From Haliscomenobacter sp040403615 (GTDB lineage: Bacteria > Bacteroidota > Bacteroidia > Chitinophagales > Saprospiraceae): 64,000 bases of DNA. Location: the NCBI RefSeq assembly GCF_040403615.1, contig NZ_JBBAKG010000008.1, positions 1-64,000 on the forward strand, written 5' to 3'. The first letter of the stretch is position 1. Every line of letters begins with the position of its first letter. The translations under genes and the position numbers were made by a program. The notes below the pieces were generated by a model. It saw nothing but the letters and a program-made list of their open reading frames with translations, had not been told where the DNA came from and made no database searches. Shown here piece by piece: positions 24,917 through 33,179 of this stretch.

Positions 24917-27343
24917 TTATTCTTCGTCTTTGTTTTCAATTGGGCGCACAAAAGCACTTCTGCGAGGTGCAGGCATTTTGCTGTTGCGACCACGTACTGC
25001 TTTCCAGATCACTTCATTGAAGGCCAAATCAGGAGCACGGTCTTCCTTACTGAGGTCAAACTGGTAAGACAATTTTGACCACTTGTCGTCGATGGTATTC
25101 CGTGCGGTCAAGCTGATCTGGTTGGCTTTGGCTTGGTAGGGCTTCAGATCAGGCGTTTTGCTGAAACAAGCAAACATTGGTGTAGCTGCAGCATCGTACT
25201 GGCTCATTGGAGAAAGCCCCAAGATCAACTCGATGGTGCGCAATACACTGGATGTAGTGTATAAGGTATGCTCTACATGCTTTTGCTTCGTGTATGGGCT
25301 GATCACCAAACAAGGTGAGCGGTGCGCATCTACGTGATCAGAACCATTCTGTGCATCGTCTTCCAATACAAAAATGGCGCATTCTTTCCAGATTTTGCTT
25401 TTGGAAATGTGCTCCACAAAGCGGCCTACCGCCAGGTCATTGTCTGCCACCATAGCAGAAGGAGATGGCACCCCTACCCTAGCGCCGGCGGTATGGTCAT
25501 TGCCAAATCGCACAAAGTTCATGCTGGGCAATTGGTTGATGTTTACCAACGAGTCGAAATCTGCTCTCCATTTTTCAACCCGGAAAACATCCTGGATGGC
25601 CAGGTTGTAACCTGGATATTTGGCACAAAGGTGGCCTTCCAGATTTGGCATATACGTTTCACCATAATCGGCAAAAATGCCATAGCTCCGGTACTTCAAA
25701 CCTTTGGCTTTGCATTTGTCCCACAAGAATCCACCTTTTGACCAGGCAATTTTTTTGGAACCCTCATAATCATAAGTCCCTCCGCGGCCACCGTAGCTGG
25801 TTGGCCAGGTTTTTTCTACGTAATCGTTTGCGTAAGCCGAAGTTGACCAGTTGTGGCCGTCTGCGCTCACTTCAGAGTCAACGTAAAAGTTGTCGAGCAA
25901 TACGAATTGACGGGATAATGCGTGCATATTGGGCGTAACCGTATCCGGAAAAATGCAAATCGATGGATCGCCATTGCCTTCTTTCATATCACCAAAAACC
26001 TGATCGTAAGTGCGGTTTTCCTTGATGATGTAAAACACGTACTTGATGGGTGAAGCATCACCAACTTTGCGTGGAATGGGGTTGCCCGCTTCACCTGCTG
26101 CATTCAGCTCTTTGTCTTTGGTGTAGGGTGTGTTTTGATACACCAAGCGCGTAAATGCAGGTAATTCGTCACGGGTGGGCATCGGGATGAAAGACAAAGT
26201 ACCTTTGAACAAGCCGCCGATGTACTGGGTGCCATCTTCGCGGGCTTTGTATGGATTCGGGCCGTCAGGGTTGGCCAGGGAAGTCAACCCTTTTCCGTTG
26301 GCCACCAGGATTTGACCCTTGGCAAAACGCACGGAGGTAGGATACCAGCCAGTTGGCACAAAACCCAGGGATTTACTGGAACCAATGGTGCTGATGTCAA
26401 ACATCGCCAAACAGTTGTTGTCGGCATTGGCGATGGCCAGGGTATTGCCATCTTCAGAAACAGCTACTGAATTGGAAGTAGAACCAACAGGCGCGTTGGG
26501 ATACAAGGAAGCAACAATGGTTTCTACTACCTTGTTTTGGGTCAGGTCGATCACCGACACGGAGTTCTCTTCAGAGCAGGCAGCAAAGAGGTATTGGCCA
26601 TTTTTGCTGAAGGTCATCTCGGTTGGGTGTGAGCCTACGTTAATTTCTGAAGTGATTTTACCGGTAGCGATGTCATAAACGCTGATGGCAGATCCGCCCC
26701 AAATTGAGATGAACAGTTTTTTGCCGTCAGGGCCCAAGGTACAAGCAAGAGCAGAAGCTTTCAGTTTGGTCTTTTGAGCGAGCGAGCGTGTACCCAGGTT
26801 GAAATCGTACAGAGAGCTGTCGCCCTTGGTTACACAATAAAGGTGACCCTCGTCTGCAGATAATGCCAAGCCAGCTGGGGAAGCCCCGCCTTTGGGCCAG
26901 CGGCTACCCAGTGCTAAACTGTCTTTGACCTTGAATTTATCGTTTTCGATGCTGTAAACGCGGATCATGTTGTCATAACCACCAGAGGCATATACGGTAT
27001 TGGCAGCCTTGTTCAGCGCCAGGCCGTACCAAGCTTTGGGCAGGGTCATTTGGTGCAATACTTTGTGGTTGACCACATCAATGAGCATGATGCTGTGGCC
27101 AGATTGCCCGTTGTTGCTGACAACGGCACGGGTTTGATCGGTAGAGACAACCATGTTCATGGGCAAATCGCCGAGTTGAACTTGTTCGCCTACCGGAGTG
27201 AGCGACCAACCATTTGGCAATTCAACTTTTTGAACCTGGCCAAAACGCCCCATCTTGAGGGAAGTTTGATTGTTTTTACTGCAAGTACTAAAAAGTGCTG
27301 CAATTAGTGCTAAAACACAGAAATTCAGATGCTTTGATCTCAT
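24917..27343 (-). CDS. Lipoprotein with N-terminal beta-propeller and C-terminal phosphoesterase domain
   Basis: An 808-residue lipoprotein (lipobox LFSTCSK). Residues about 40-400 are YVTN/NHL-like beta-propeller repeats, recognisable from recurring SADEGHLYCVTKGD, GPDGKKLFISIWG and SKNGQYLFAACSEENSVSVIDL units. Residues about 420-760 are a phosphoesterase domain (PF04185 type, alkaline phosphatase superfamily): YVFYIIKENRTYDQVFGDM carries the catalytic-site residues, and FVLEDDAQNGSDHVDAHRSP the metal-binding Asp/His set. Members include phospholipase C and acid phosphatases; the substrate here is unknown. The propeller may bind it to a surface or substrate. Divergent from the EAD11 gene. 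Confidence 0.88.
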   Translation of the reverse strand: MRSKHLNFCVLALIAALFSTCSKNNQTSLKMGRFGQVQKVELPNGWSLTPVGEQVQLGDLPMNMVVSTDQTRAVVSNNGQSGHSIMLIDVVNHKVLHQMTLPKAWYGLALNKAANTVYASGGYDNMIRVYSIENDKFKVKDSLALGSRWPKGGASPAGLALSADEGHLYCVTKGDSSLYDFNLGTRSLAQKTKLKASALACTLGPDGKKLFISIWGGSAISVYDIATGKITSEINVGSHPTEMTFSKNGQYLFAACSEENSVSVIDLTQNKVVETIVASLYPNAPVGSTSNSVAVSEDGNTLAIANADNNCLAMFDISTIGSSKSLGFVPTGWYPTSVRFAKGQILVANGKGLTSLANPDGPNPYKAREDGTQYIGGLFKGTLSFIPMPTRDELPAFTRLVYQNTPYTKDKELNAAGEAGNPIPRKVGDASPIKYVFYIIKENRTYDQVFGDMKEGNGDPSICIFPDTVTPNMHALSRQFVLLDNFYVDSEVSADGHNWSTSAYANDYVEKTWPTSYGGRGGTYDYEGSKKIAWSKGGFLWDKCKAKGLKYRSYGIFADYGETYMPNLEGHLCAKYPGYNLAIQDVFRVEKWRADFDSLVNINQLPSMNFVRFGNDHTAGARVGVPSPSAMVADNDLAVGRFVEHISKSKIWKECAIFVLEDDAQNGSDHVDAHRSPCLVISPYTKQKHVEHTLYTTSSVLRTIELILGLSPMSQYDAAATPMFACFSKTPDLKPYQAKANQISLTARNTIDDKWSKLSYQFDLSKEDRAPDLAFNEVIWKAVRGRNSKMPAPRRSAFVRPIENKDEE

Positions 27344-27536
27344 AAGTTGGTTGATTATTGAAAGTTGTATAAAATTCTTAACTATTCTGGAGAGTTTATA
27401 GCTTCTTGAGTTAAGAGTTTGTGAAACATGCTCTATTTTACGTTACTTTTTGAAGAAATGGTGTTATAGGGTAGAAATGTCATCGAAATGTAAGGAATTG
27501 CATTTTTTGCTGTCTTCCATTTCCTATTTCCAAACA

Positions 27537-28835
27537 ATGACTAACCCTACAAAATACTTGGTGATGAAAACCGAAATCAAAGCATTGGTCGCGGAGGGTA
27601 AGCTGGATGAAGCTTTGGAAAAATTAGTAGCGTTTCTGGAAAGCCAGAACGATCAGTTTTCCGCATTGGATCGGGCGGCTAAAGTTACCCAGAGTGAATA
27701 CAACCAGTCCAAAGAAAGAGAACTGCAAGGTTTGCTTACGGAGGATCAAATTCGTTTGGCCAGCAACAAAACGGTCAACAAAATTTTAGAAATTCTGGAA
27801 TTCCTGGATAAAGGGGCCTCTCCTACTCCATCTTCTGTTCGCAAGAAATGGTTGCTGTATGGCTTAGGTGGAGCAGGGCTGATGCTGGCGATTGTGCTGC
27901 TGTTGCGCGGATTCTCCGCAAAGACTCTTGCACAAGAACCAGTTGATCCGCTCAAACCTGTCGATACCTCGCAGGTGGTAGTCGGCCAACTCCCCATTGA
28001 TTGTCCTTCTTTTGCGCCTGAGGCCAAATACACCATTGCCGTATTTGACTTTACCACCCGCACGGGAAATCCAGACAATACAGATCAGTTTTTGGTCAGT
28101 GAACTGGACGTTATTTTTGACCGAAACGGGTTTCAGGCGGATGCGACACTGGTTGAAGGGTATAAAGGGCTGATTGACGCTTCTTTTTCAAAATCACTGG
28201 TTGAAAACTGCACTACCAAAATGGTGATTTGGGGCCGCGTATTCAGCGATACAGCGGTAGAAATCAATTTTTATGCCCCCAACATTGATCGAAAGGAACG
28301 CTTTGAGTTGGACAGTTTGCTAAAATTCAGAGAGCAGGGAAATTTCCAAACCAACATCAAGAGAGCAGCCCTGATCATCGCCTCTCGGGTTTTGGTGATG
28401 AACAACGCACCCGGGGCAGTTGCCGAATCAGAAAACGCTTACCGTGAAGTTGCTAACGATAAAACCATAATTGCTTCCAATAACCCCAAAATTAAAAACA
28501 CCGAAGCAATAGCCACTATGACCTTGGCCAATGCGCATGTAAGTGCCAAGCAGTACAAAAAATCCATTCCATACTATGACAAATTGCTGGTCAAAAACCA
28601 CCGCGATACGGTTGCGCTGAACAACAGCTTTATTGCCCACGTAAAGATTGAAGACCTGGTGGGTGCTGAAAAAACCAACGATACACTGGAACGCTACAAA
28701 AAAAATCTTGATCCTGCCCTTATCGAGGCCGCAAATCTTGATTTGGAAAAAAAAGGCTGGACTTTTAAAAGTCCGAGATTCAAACAAAAACCTGTTGACC
28801 AGCGACTACCACAGAAGAATTTGCCCAAAGAATGA
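27537..28835 (+). CDS. Membrane protein with N-terminal EAD11-like domain and TPR-like C terminus
   Basis: A 432-residue protein. Residues about 8-95 (KALVAEGKLDEALEKLVAFLE ... LTEDQIRLASNKTVNKILEILEFLDKG) fit the effector-associated domain 11 pattern: paired helices with a GKLDEAL turn and a closing NKILEIL helix. Such domains couple sensors and effectors in bacterial conflict systems. A transmembrane helix follows (WLLYGLGGAGLMLAIVLLL, residues about 106-126). The distal part has a strand-rich segment (YTIAVFDFTTRTG ... MVIWGRVFSDTAVEI) and a TPR-like tail. The start at the ATG 27537 is preferred over a longer frame. Nothing catalytic is seen and no effector gene adjoins it. Confidence 0.65.
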   Translation: MTNPTKYLVMKTEIKALVAEGKLDEALEKLVAFLESQNDQFSALDRAAKVTQSEYNQSKERELQGLLTEDQIRLASNKTVNKILEILEFLDKGASPTPSSVRKKWLLYGLGGAGLMLAIVLLLRGFSAKTLAQEPVDPLKPVDTSQVVVGQLPIDCPSFAPEAKYTIAVFDFTTRTGNPDNTDQFLVSELDVIFDRNGFQADATLVEGYKGLIDASFSKSLVENCTTKMVIWGRVFSDTAVEINFYAPNIDRKERFELDSLLKFREQGNFQTNIKRAALIIASRVLVMNNAPGAVAESENAYREVANDKTIIASNNPKIKNTEAIATMTLANAHVSAKQYKKSIPYYDKLLVKNHRDTVALNNSFIAHVKIEDLVGAEKTNDTLERYKKNLDPALIEAANLDLEKKGWTFKSPRFKQKPVDQRLPQKNLPKE

Positions 28836-28897
28836 AGTTCCATGGACTTGGTTTTGTAAATTGAGGTTTATTTATCCTAATTTAAACCAGGTTAATT

Positions 28898-30004
28898 ATG
28901 AAATGGTCGCTCAAAATTGCCAAAGTTGCTGGCATCGAAGTATACTTGCATTGGACTTTTATCGTGCTTTTGGTCGGCGTATTGGTGGGAGGTCTCCGCA
29001 GTGTCAATCACGAAGGAGGCAACCTGAACGGCTTTTGGTTCATCATTTTATTGTTCCTTTTTGTGCTCCTGCACGAATTTGGCCATGCCCTGATGGGCAA
29101 AAGATTTGGGGTCAAAACCAATCACATCACCCTGCTTCCCATTGGCGGCGTTGCCGCAATGGAACATATTCCTGAACAACCCTGGCAAGAAATGCTGATT
29201 GCGCTAGCAGGGCCCGCGGTCAACTTTGTTTTGGCTCTGGGTTTTCTCCTCTTTTTGGGAATTAGTGGCCATGTCCCTGCATTTTCAGATTGGTGGAGTC
29301 CGGTTAGCAACGACAATATGGTGTACAGTCTGTTTACAACCAATGTGATGTTGTTTTCTTTCAACCTGATTCCAGCCTTCCCAATGGACGGTGGTCGGGT
29401 ACTCAGGGCGTTGTTGGCTATGAAATACGGGCGGTACAGGGCCACAAATCTGGCTGTACGCATTGGTCAATTGTTGGCCATCGGATTTGTCTTGTACGGG
29501 CTTATTCCAAGCACCGGCAACATTTGGATGGTATTCATTGGCGTATTTATCTACCTGGGAGCAGGAGCCGAAGGCAATTACGAATCCACCCGTTCTGCAC
29601 TGGTTAAATACAAAGTACGGGATGCCATCATGCACCATTTTTCTCCATTGCAAAGTAGCGATACGATCGGTACAGCAGTGAAAATGCTTTTGGATGGTCA
29701 GGAAAAAGAATTCATTGTAATTGAAAATGACGCTGTAGTGGGCACACTCAATCGCAATGAAATGATTGAAGGACTTGGGCATTTTGGCAAAGAAGCCGTG
29801 CTAAGTGAGGTGATGAACAAAGTAGTATTGCGCCTAGAACCAGAGATGCAGCTAGACGAAGTGTACGACCAAATGACCGATGAAAATGTAGAAATTGCCC
29901 CAATTTTTGAAAACAATCAATTGATCGGCGTGCTGAACCGCGATAACATCATGGAACTTTTGATCATCGACAATTCTCAGCCTCATTTGGGGTTGAGGTT
30001 CTGA
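28898..30004 (+). CDS. Site-2 protease family (M50) with CBS domains
   Basis: A 368-residue intramembrane zinc protease. Catalytic HEFGH lies in FVLLHEFGHALMGKRFG (near residue 60), and the second motif is NLIPAFPMDGGRVLRALLA. About six transmembrane helices occupy residues 1-220. The C-terminal part, from SALVKYKVRDAIMHHFSPLQ, holds two CBS-type modules that normally bind adenosyl nucleotides. This is the SpoIVFB/Rv-type arrangement of M50B proteases, which release membrane-tethered factors. It lies 62 bp behind the EAD11 gene on the same strand; a functional link is only suggested by proximity. Confidence 0.92.
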   Translation: MKWSLKIAKVAGIEVYLHWTFIVLLVGVLVGGLRSVNHEGGNLNGFWFIILLFLFVLLHEFGHALMGKRFGVKTNHITLLPIGGVAAMEHIPEQPWQEMLIALAGPAVNFVLALGFLLFLGISGHVPAFSDWWSPVSNDNMVYSLFTTNVMLFSFNLIPAFPMDGGRVLRALLAMKYGRYRATNLAVRIGQLLAIGFVLYGLIPSTGNIWMVFIGVFIYLGAGAEGNYESTRSALVKYKVRDAIMHHFSPLQSSDTIGTAVKMLLDGQEKEFIVIENDAVVGTLNRNEMIEGLGHFGKEAVLSEVMNKVVLRLEPEMQLDEVYDQMTDENVEIAPIFENNQLIGVLNRDNIMELLIIDNSQPHLGLRF

Positions 30005-30013
30005 TTTATTTTT

Positions 30014-30111
30014 TTCCACCACCTGAGACACCTAAGATTCACCTTAGAAATTATTCAAATATTGAAATCTAAAGTGAGTCTCAGGTGCCTTAAGTGCCTA
30101 AGGTGGTGGAA
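30014..30111. repeat. Dispersed inverted repeat, CCACCTTAGG family, copy 1
   Basis: Left arm 30014-30046 (TTCCACCACCTGAGACACCT...) and right arm 30069-30111 (ending CTAAGGTGGTGGAA) are imperfect complements. The right arm is close to that of 60131-60194: both contain AGTGCCTAAGGTGGTGGAA. It lies between the convergent M50 protease and pdhB genes and may terminate both transcripts. Confidence 0.75.
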
Positions 30112-30135
30112 ATGAAAGACCTGCGAAGCAGGATA

Positions 30136-31122
30136 TCAACCCTTAACGTACATCACTTCCTTCACTGCTTTGACAACCTTACTTGGATTGGGCAAATATT
30201 CTTCCACAAAGGCAGCCGCGTATGGCAGCGAAGTATCCGCTGAACTTACCCGAATTACCGGGGCATCAAGGTAATCAAAAGCAAATTTCTGCACCGTATA
30301 AGCCACCTCTGAAGAAACACTTGCAAAAGGCCATGCTTCATCCACGATGATACAACGGTTGGTTTTTTTCACTGAATTGATGATAGTTTCAACATCCAGT
30401 GGGCGAATTGTACGCAAATCAATGACTTCAGCAGAAATGCCCTCTTTCGCCAATTCTACCGCAGCATCCAATGCCACCAAAGTCATTTTGTTGTAGGAAA
30501 TCAGGGTTACGTCCGTTCCTTCCCTCCGAATGGCGGCTTTGCCGATCGGCACCAAATACTCCCCTTCAGGTACCGGCCCCTTGTGTCCATACAGGATTTC
30601 AGATTCCATGATGCACACCGGGTTATTGTCTCTGATGGCAGATTTGAGCAACCCTTTTGCGTCAGCAGGATCTATGCAAGAAATGACTTTCAAACCAGGA
30701 ACGTTGGCCATCCAACTCTCGAAAGTTTGGGAGTGCTGTTGCGCCAATTGACCTGCCGAGCCGGAAGGGCCACGGAAAACAATTGGGCAATTGAATTGAC
30801 CCGCCGATTGAGACAAGGTTTTGGCCGCGTTGTTCACAATTTGGTCAAAGGCAAGAATGGCAAAATTCCAGGTCATGAATTCAATGACCGGACGCAATCC
30901 GTTCATGGCTGCCCCGACGCCAATGCCTGTAAATCCAAGTTCTGCAATGGGGGTGTCAATGACGCGTTTGGCGCCAAATTCATCCAATAATCCTTTGCTC
31001 ACCTTATAAGCTCCATCGTATTGGGCCACCTCTTCTCCCATTAAGAAGACAGTTTCATCCCGACGCATTTCTTCTATTAATGCTTCTCGCAGTGCATCGC
31101 GAAGCGCAAGTTCTCTACTCAT
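30136..31122 (-). CDS. pdhB: Pyruvate dehydrogenase E1 component, beta subunit
   Basis: The 328-residue beta chain of the thiamin-dependent E1 enzyme, which oxidatively decarboxylates pyruvate to feed acetyl-CoA. The transketolase-like pyrimidine-binding domain shows MGEEVAQYDGAYKVSKGL, DTPIAELGFTGIGVGAAMNGLRPVIEFMTWNF and RGPSGSAGQLAQQHSQTFE; the C-terminal domain has VIDLRTIRPLDVETI and DEAWPFASVSSEV. It fits pyruvate rather than branched-chain substrates by the FMTWNF segment. The alpha subunit gene is not adjacent on either side, so E1 is encoded at two loci. Divergent from a small lipoprotein gene. Confidence 0.93.
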   Translation of the reverse strand: MSRELALRDALREALIEEMRRDETVFLMGEEVAQYDGAYKVSKGLLDEFGAKRVIDTPIAELGFTGIGVGAAMNGLRPVIEFMTWNFAILAFDQIVNNAAKTLSQSAGQFNCPIVFRGPSGSAGQLAQQHSQTFESWMANVPGLKVISCIDPADAKGLLKSAIRDNNPVCIMESEILYGHKGPVPEGEYLVPIGKAAIRREGTDVTLISYNKMTLVALDAAVELAKEGISAEVIDLRTIRPLDVETIINSVKKTNRCIIVDEAWPFASVSSEVAYTVQKFAFDYLDAPVIRVSSADTSLPYAAAFVEEYLPNPSKVVKAVKEVMYVKG

Positions 31123-31196
31123 ACGCAGGTTTTGTCAATTTTATCATTTCCCCAAATTGGAAGTGATTTGGGCGCAGCAAAAATAGAAAAATTCTC

Positions 31197-31204
31197 TACT
31201 TTTG
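31197..31204 (+). promoter_or_regulatory. Bacteroidota -7 box for the small lipoprotein/mnmD unit
   Basis: TACTTTTG matches TAnnTTTG and lies 76 bp before the ATG at 31281, inside the divergent region between pdhB and the small gene. Confidence 0.4.
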
Positions 31205-31280
31205 TATCGAAAAGCAAAGCTCTAAAATAAAACCATATTGCTCTGCGTTTGTTTGGAAAAATTGTAAATCCTTTGAAGAT

Positions 31281-31439
31281 ATGAAAATCCAAATCAAGAA
31301 GTCTCAAAACCTGGTGTTGGCCTGTGTTGTGATCGCGCTAACATTCTCTTGCAACCGTGGATATGGTTGTCCTTCCAACTTTTCCTTCACGGATTTGATT
31401 GCCGATGCCATTAAAATGGTTCTTTCATTGTTTTTCTAG
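31281..31439 (+). CDS. 52-residue lipoprotein of unknown function
   Basis: A short ATG-to-TAG frame. The N terminus MKIQIKKSQNLVLACVVIAL followed by TFSC is a lipoprotein signal with the lipobox Cys at residue 24, leaving a mature peptide of only 29 residues that starts CNRGYGCPSNF. The second cysteine in GYGCPSNF is notable. The gene is preceded by a -7 box, and mnmD starts 23 bp after its stop, so they may share an mRNA. I believe tiny lipoproteins with this CNRGYGCP start recur in Bacteroidota, but this needs a search to confirm. Confidence 0.6.
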   Translation: MKIQIKKSQNLVLACVVIALTFSCNRGYGCPSNFSFTDLIADAIKMVLSLFF

Positions 31440-31462
31440 GCATTGTACAGGATTCGAAACCG

Positions 31463-32152
31463 ATGGATGAGGCCGAAAGAAACAATGAAGTCTTTGTAAC
31501 ACAAGATGGTTCACACTCCATTACAGCAGCCCAATATGGCGTGAGCTATCACTCTAAGTATGGGGCAATTACAGAATCTCGCCATGTTTTTATTCAGGCT
31601 GGCTTGATGCCGTTATTGTTTACTGTACCAGCGCAACTTTCCATTTTGGAAGTAGGTTTTGGTACAGGGCTCAATGCTTTGTTGACCTACCAGGAATTGG
31701 CCAAACGCCCGATCCAGGTATACTACGAGTCTGTTGAGCGTTTTCCAATTACCTTAACGGAAGCACAAAACCTCAATTATCCCGAATTAATTGATGGTGA
31801 GCACTTTAGAGAAATCTTCTTGTACATGCACAACTGTGCCTGGGATGAGAAGATTCAACTATCGCCAAATTTTTCTCTACAGAAACGTTTGGGAGATTTG
31901 GAAGCACTGCCCTTTGATTCTATTTTCGACCTGATCTATTTTGATGCATTTGCACCTACTGTCCAACCCGAATTGTGGACAGAAGCAATAATGAAAAAGA
32001 TATACGGTGCACTGCGACCTGGAGGCATACTGGTAACTTATTGTGCAAAAGGAGAGTTCAAACGTTCGTTAAAAGCGGTAGGTTTCAAAGTAGAACCTTT
32101 ACCTGGGCCACCTGGAAAACGAGAAATGACCAAAGCAATAAAGGGGCGATAA
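31463..32152 (+). CDS. mnmD: MnmD-like tRNA wobble-uridine methyltransferase (DUF752)
   Basis: A 229-residue SAM-dependent methyltransferase matching the DUF752/MnmC N-terminal domain without the FAD oxidase half. Visible are SVTYHSKYGAITESRHVFI-like (YGVSYHSKYGAITESRHVF), the SAM loop LEVGFGTGLNALLT, the IYFDAFAPTVQPELWT motif, and the C-terminal GGILVTYCAKGEFKRSLKAVGF. Stand-alone MnmD converts nm5U34 to mnm5U34 in tRNA. ATG start at 31463. Confidence 0.9.
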   Translation: MDEAERNNEVFVTQDGSHSITAAQYGVSYHSKYGAITESRHVFIQAGLMPLLFTVPAQLSILEVGFGTGLNALLTYQELAKRPIQVYYESVERFPITLTEAQNLNYPELIDGEHFREIFLYMHNCAWDEKIQLSPNFSLQKRLGDLEALPFDSIFDLIYFDAFAPTVQPELWTEAIMKKIYGALRPGGILVTYCAKGEFKRSLKAVGFKVEPLPGPPGKREMTKAIKGR

Positions 32153-32188
32153 AAAAATAAGTGTTCATTTTTGCCCCACTACTAAAGG

Positions 32189-32226
32189 AACGCGCCTGAA
32201 ATAAATCTAAATTTTTCAGGCGCGTT
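32189..32226. terminator. Bidirectional terminator between mnmD and AP2 gene
   Basis: AACGCGCCTGAAA (32189-32201) pairs perfectly with 32214-32226, 12-nt loop, between two convergent genes. Confidence 0.75.
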
Positions 32227-32233
32227 AATCCGC

Positions 32234-32875
32234 TTACTGGATGTGATTTTTTGGCTTTCGGCCACGCTTGGATTTGATTCCTGTGTTTGGTACCTCGATG
32301 ATTTCAGAGAGATCAATTGGAGTTTCTTCATCTCCTTTTCTAGTTGATTTAATGGCATTTAGCTTGCCATCGTCTCCGTATAATTTACGAGACATTTTGT
32401 TGTAAGCCATGGCCGCTTCTTCAGCTGTAGCAAACATACCAATGTGCACCGATTTTCGGTTGACCGAAATCACAGCGCGGTATCGGTTGTTTTCTTTGTA
32501 AACACCAGTGTATCCGACTTTACTACTGGTTTTTCGTTTTCGACTAGCCACAGAACGAGACCGATAAATAAGATTTTCAAGGCGACAATCCAATTTATTG
32601 CCATTTTTGGCGCCTACCAGGTTCTTGTCACCTCCTTTAGTGTCTACCAAAAACTTTTCTGCAACCAATTTGTGCAGATAAATGGTTTCGGTTTTGTATC
32701 CTCCATCTGCTTTTTTCCAGGTTTTTTGGAAAACTGCACATCCGCTGGAGTGCCTTCGGAGATTGTTGATAAAATCTACCTTAACAAGATACGGGTCGGT
32801 GGTAAGAAACTCGTAGATTTTGTCGTCCAAAAGGACAGACTCCTCTGCGTTTTTCAGTTTAACTTTGTAAAGCAC
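32234..32875 (-). CDS. AP2-domain DNA-binding protein with degenerate HNH region and AT-hook
   Basis: A 213-residue protein. Residues about 67-104 (LHKLVAEKFL ... GAKNGNKLDCRLENLIYRS) match the fold-up region of HNH endonucleases of the homing type, but the usual NHINGNK histidine is missing (GAKNGNK), so cleavage is doubtful. Residues about 120-167 (VGYTGVYKENNRYRAVISVN, HIGMFATAEEAAMAYN) form an AP2 domain. The C terminus KSKRGRKPKNH is an AT-hook-like minor-groove binder. The arrangement suggests a DNA-binding regulator or domesticated homing-endonuclease relative. No intron or mobile element surrounds it; a 304-bp gap lies upstream. Confidence 0.78.
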   Translation of the reverse strand: MLYKVKLKNAEESVLLDDKIYEFLTTDPYLVKVDFINNLRRHSSGCAVFQKTWKKADGGYKTETIYLHKLVAEKFLVDTKGGDKNLVGAKNGNKLDCRLENLIYRSRSVASRKRKTSSKVGYTGVYKENNRYRAVISVNRKSVHIGMFATAEEAAMAYNKMSRKLYGDDGKLNAIKSTRKGDEETPIDLSEIIEVPNTGIKSKRGRKPKNHIQ

Positions 32876-33179
32876 GCTCTCAAAATTTTAGTTATTCAAA
32901 TAAAGGCAAAGAATGGTAAAACAATTTCCTTCAAGAGATTATAGTCAAAACAGTCGGATGTCCTTAGTGTCAGGTTTGGGGAAATCAACAAGCTTGGGAT
33001 AGTAATTTAATTGAAGTTTTTGACCTTTTGCAGCAGGCGATGGACTCTCTTAGTTCAATGGGCTGGATTTTACAGCACTAAAGATAAATATTTTCAAAAA
33101 AAGATTAACATTTATTCAACAATATTTAGGTAAAAGCTATATTTTTCTTTGTCGTTAAGCAGCTAAAGCACAAAAAAAT
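32876..33179. other. 304-bp AT-rich intergenic region
   Basis: Lies between the divergent AP2 and ribD genes. No coding frame, palindrome or exact TAnnTTTG box was recognised; TATTTTTCTTTG near 33137 is only a loose resemblance. It presumably carries both promoters. Confidence 0.4.
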
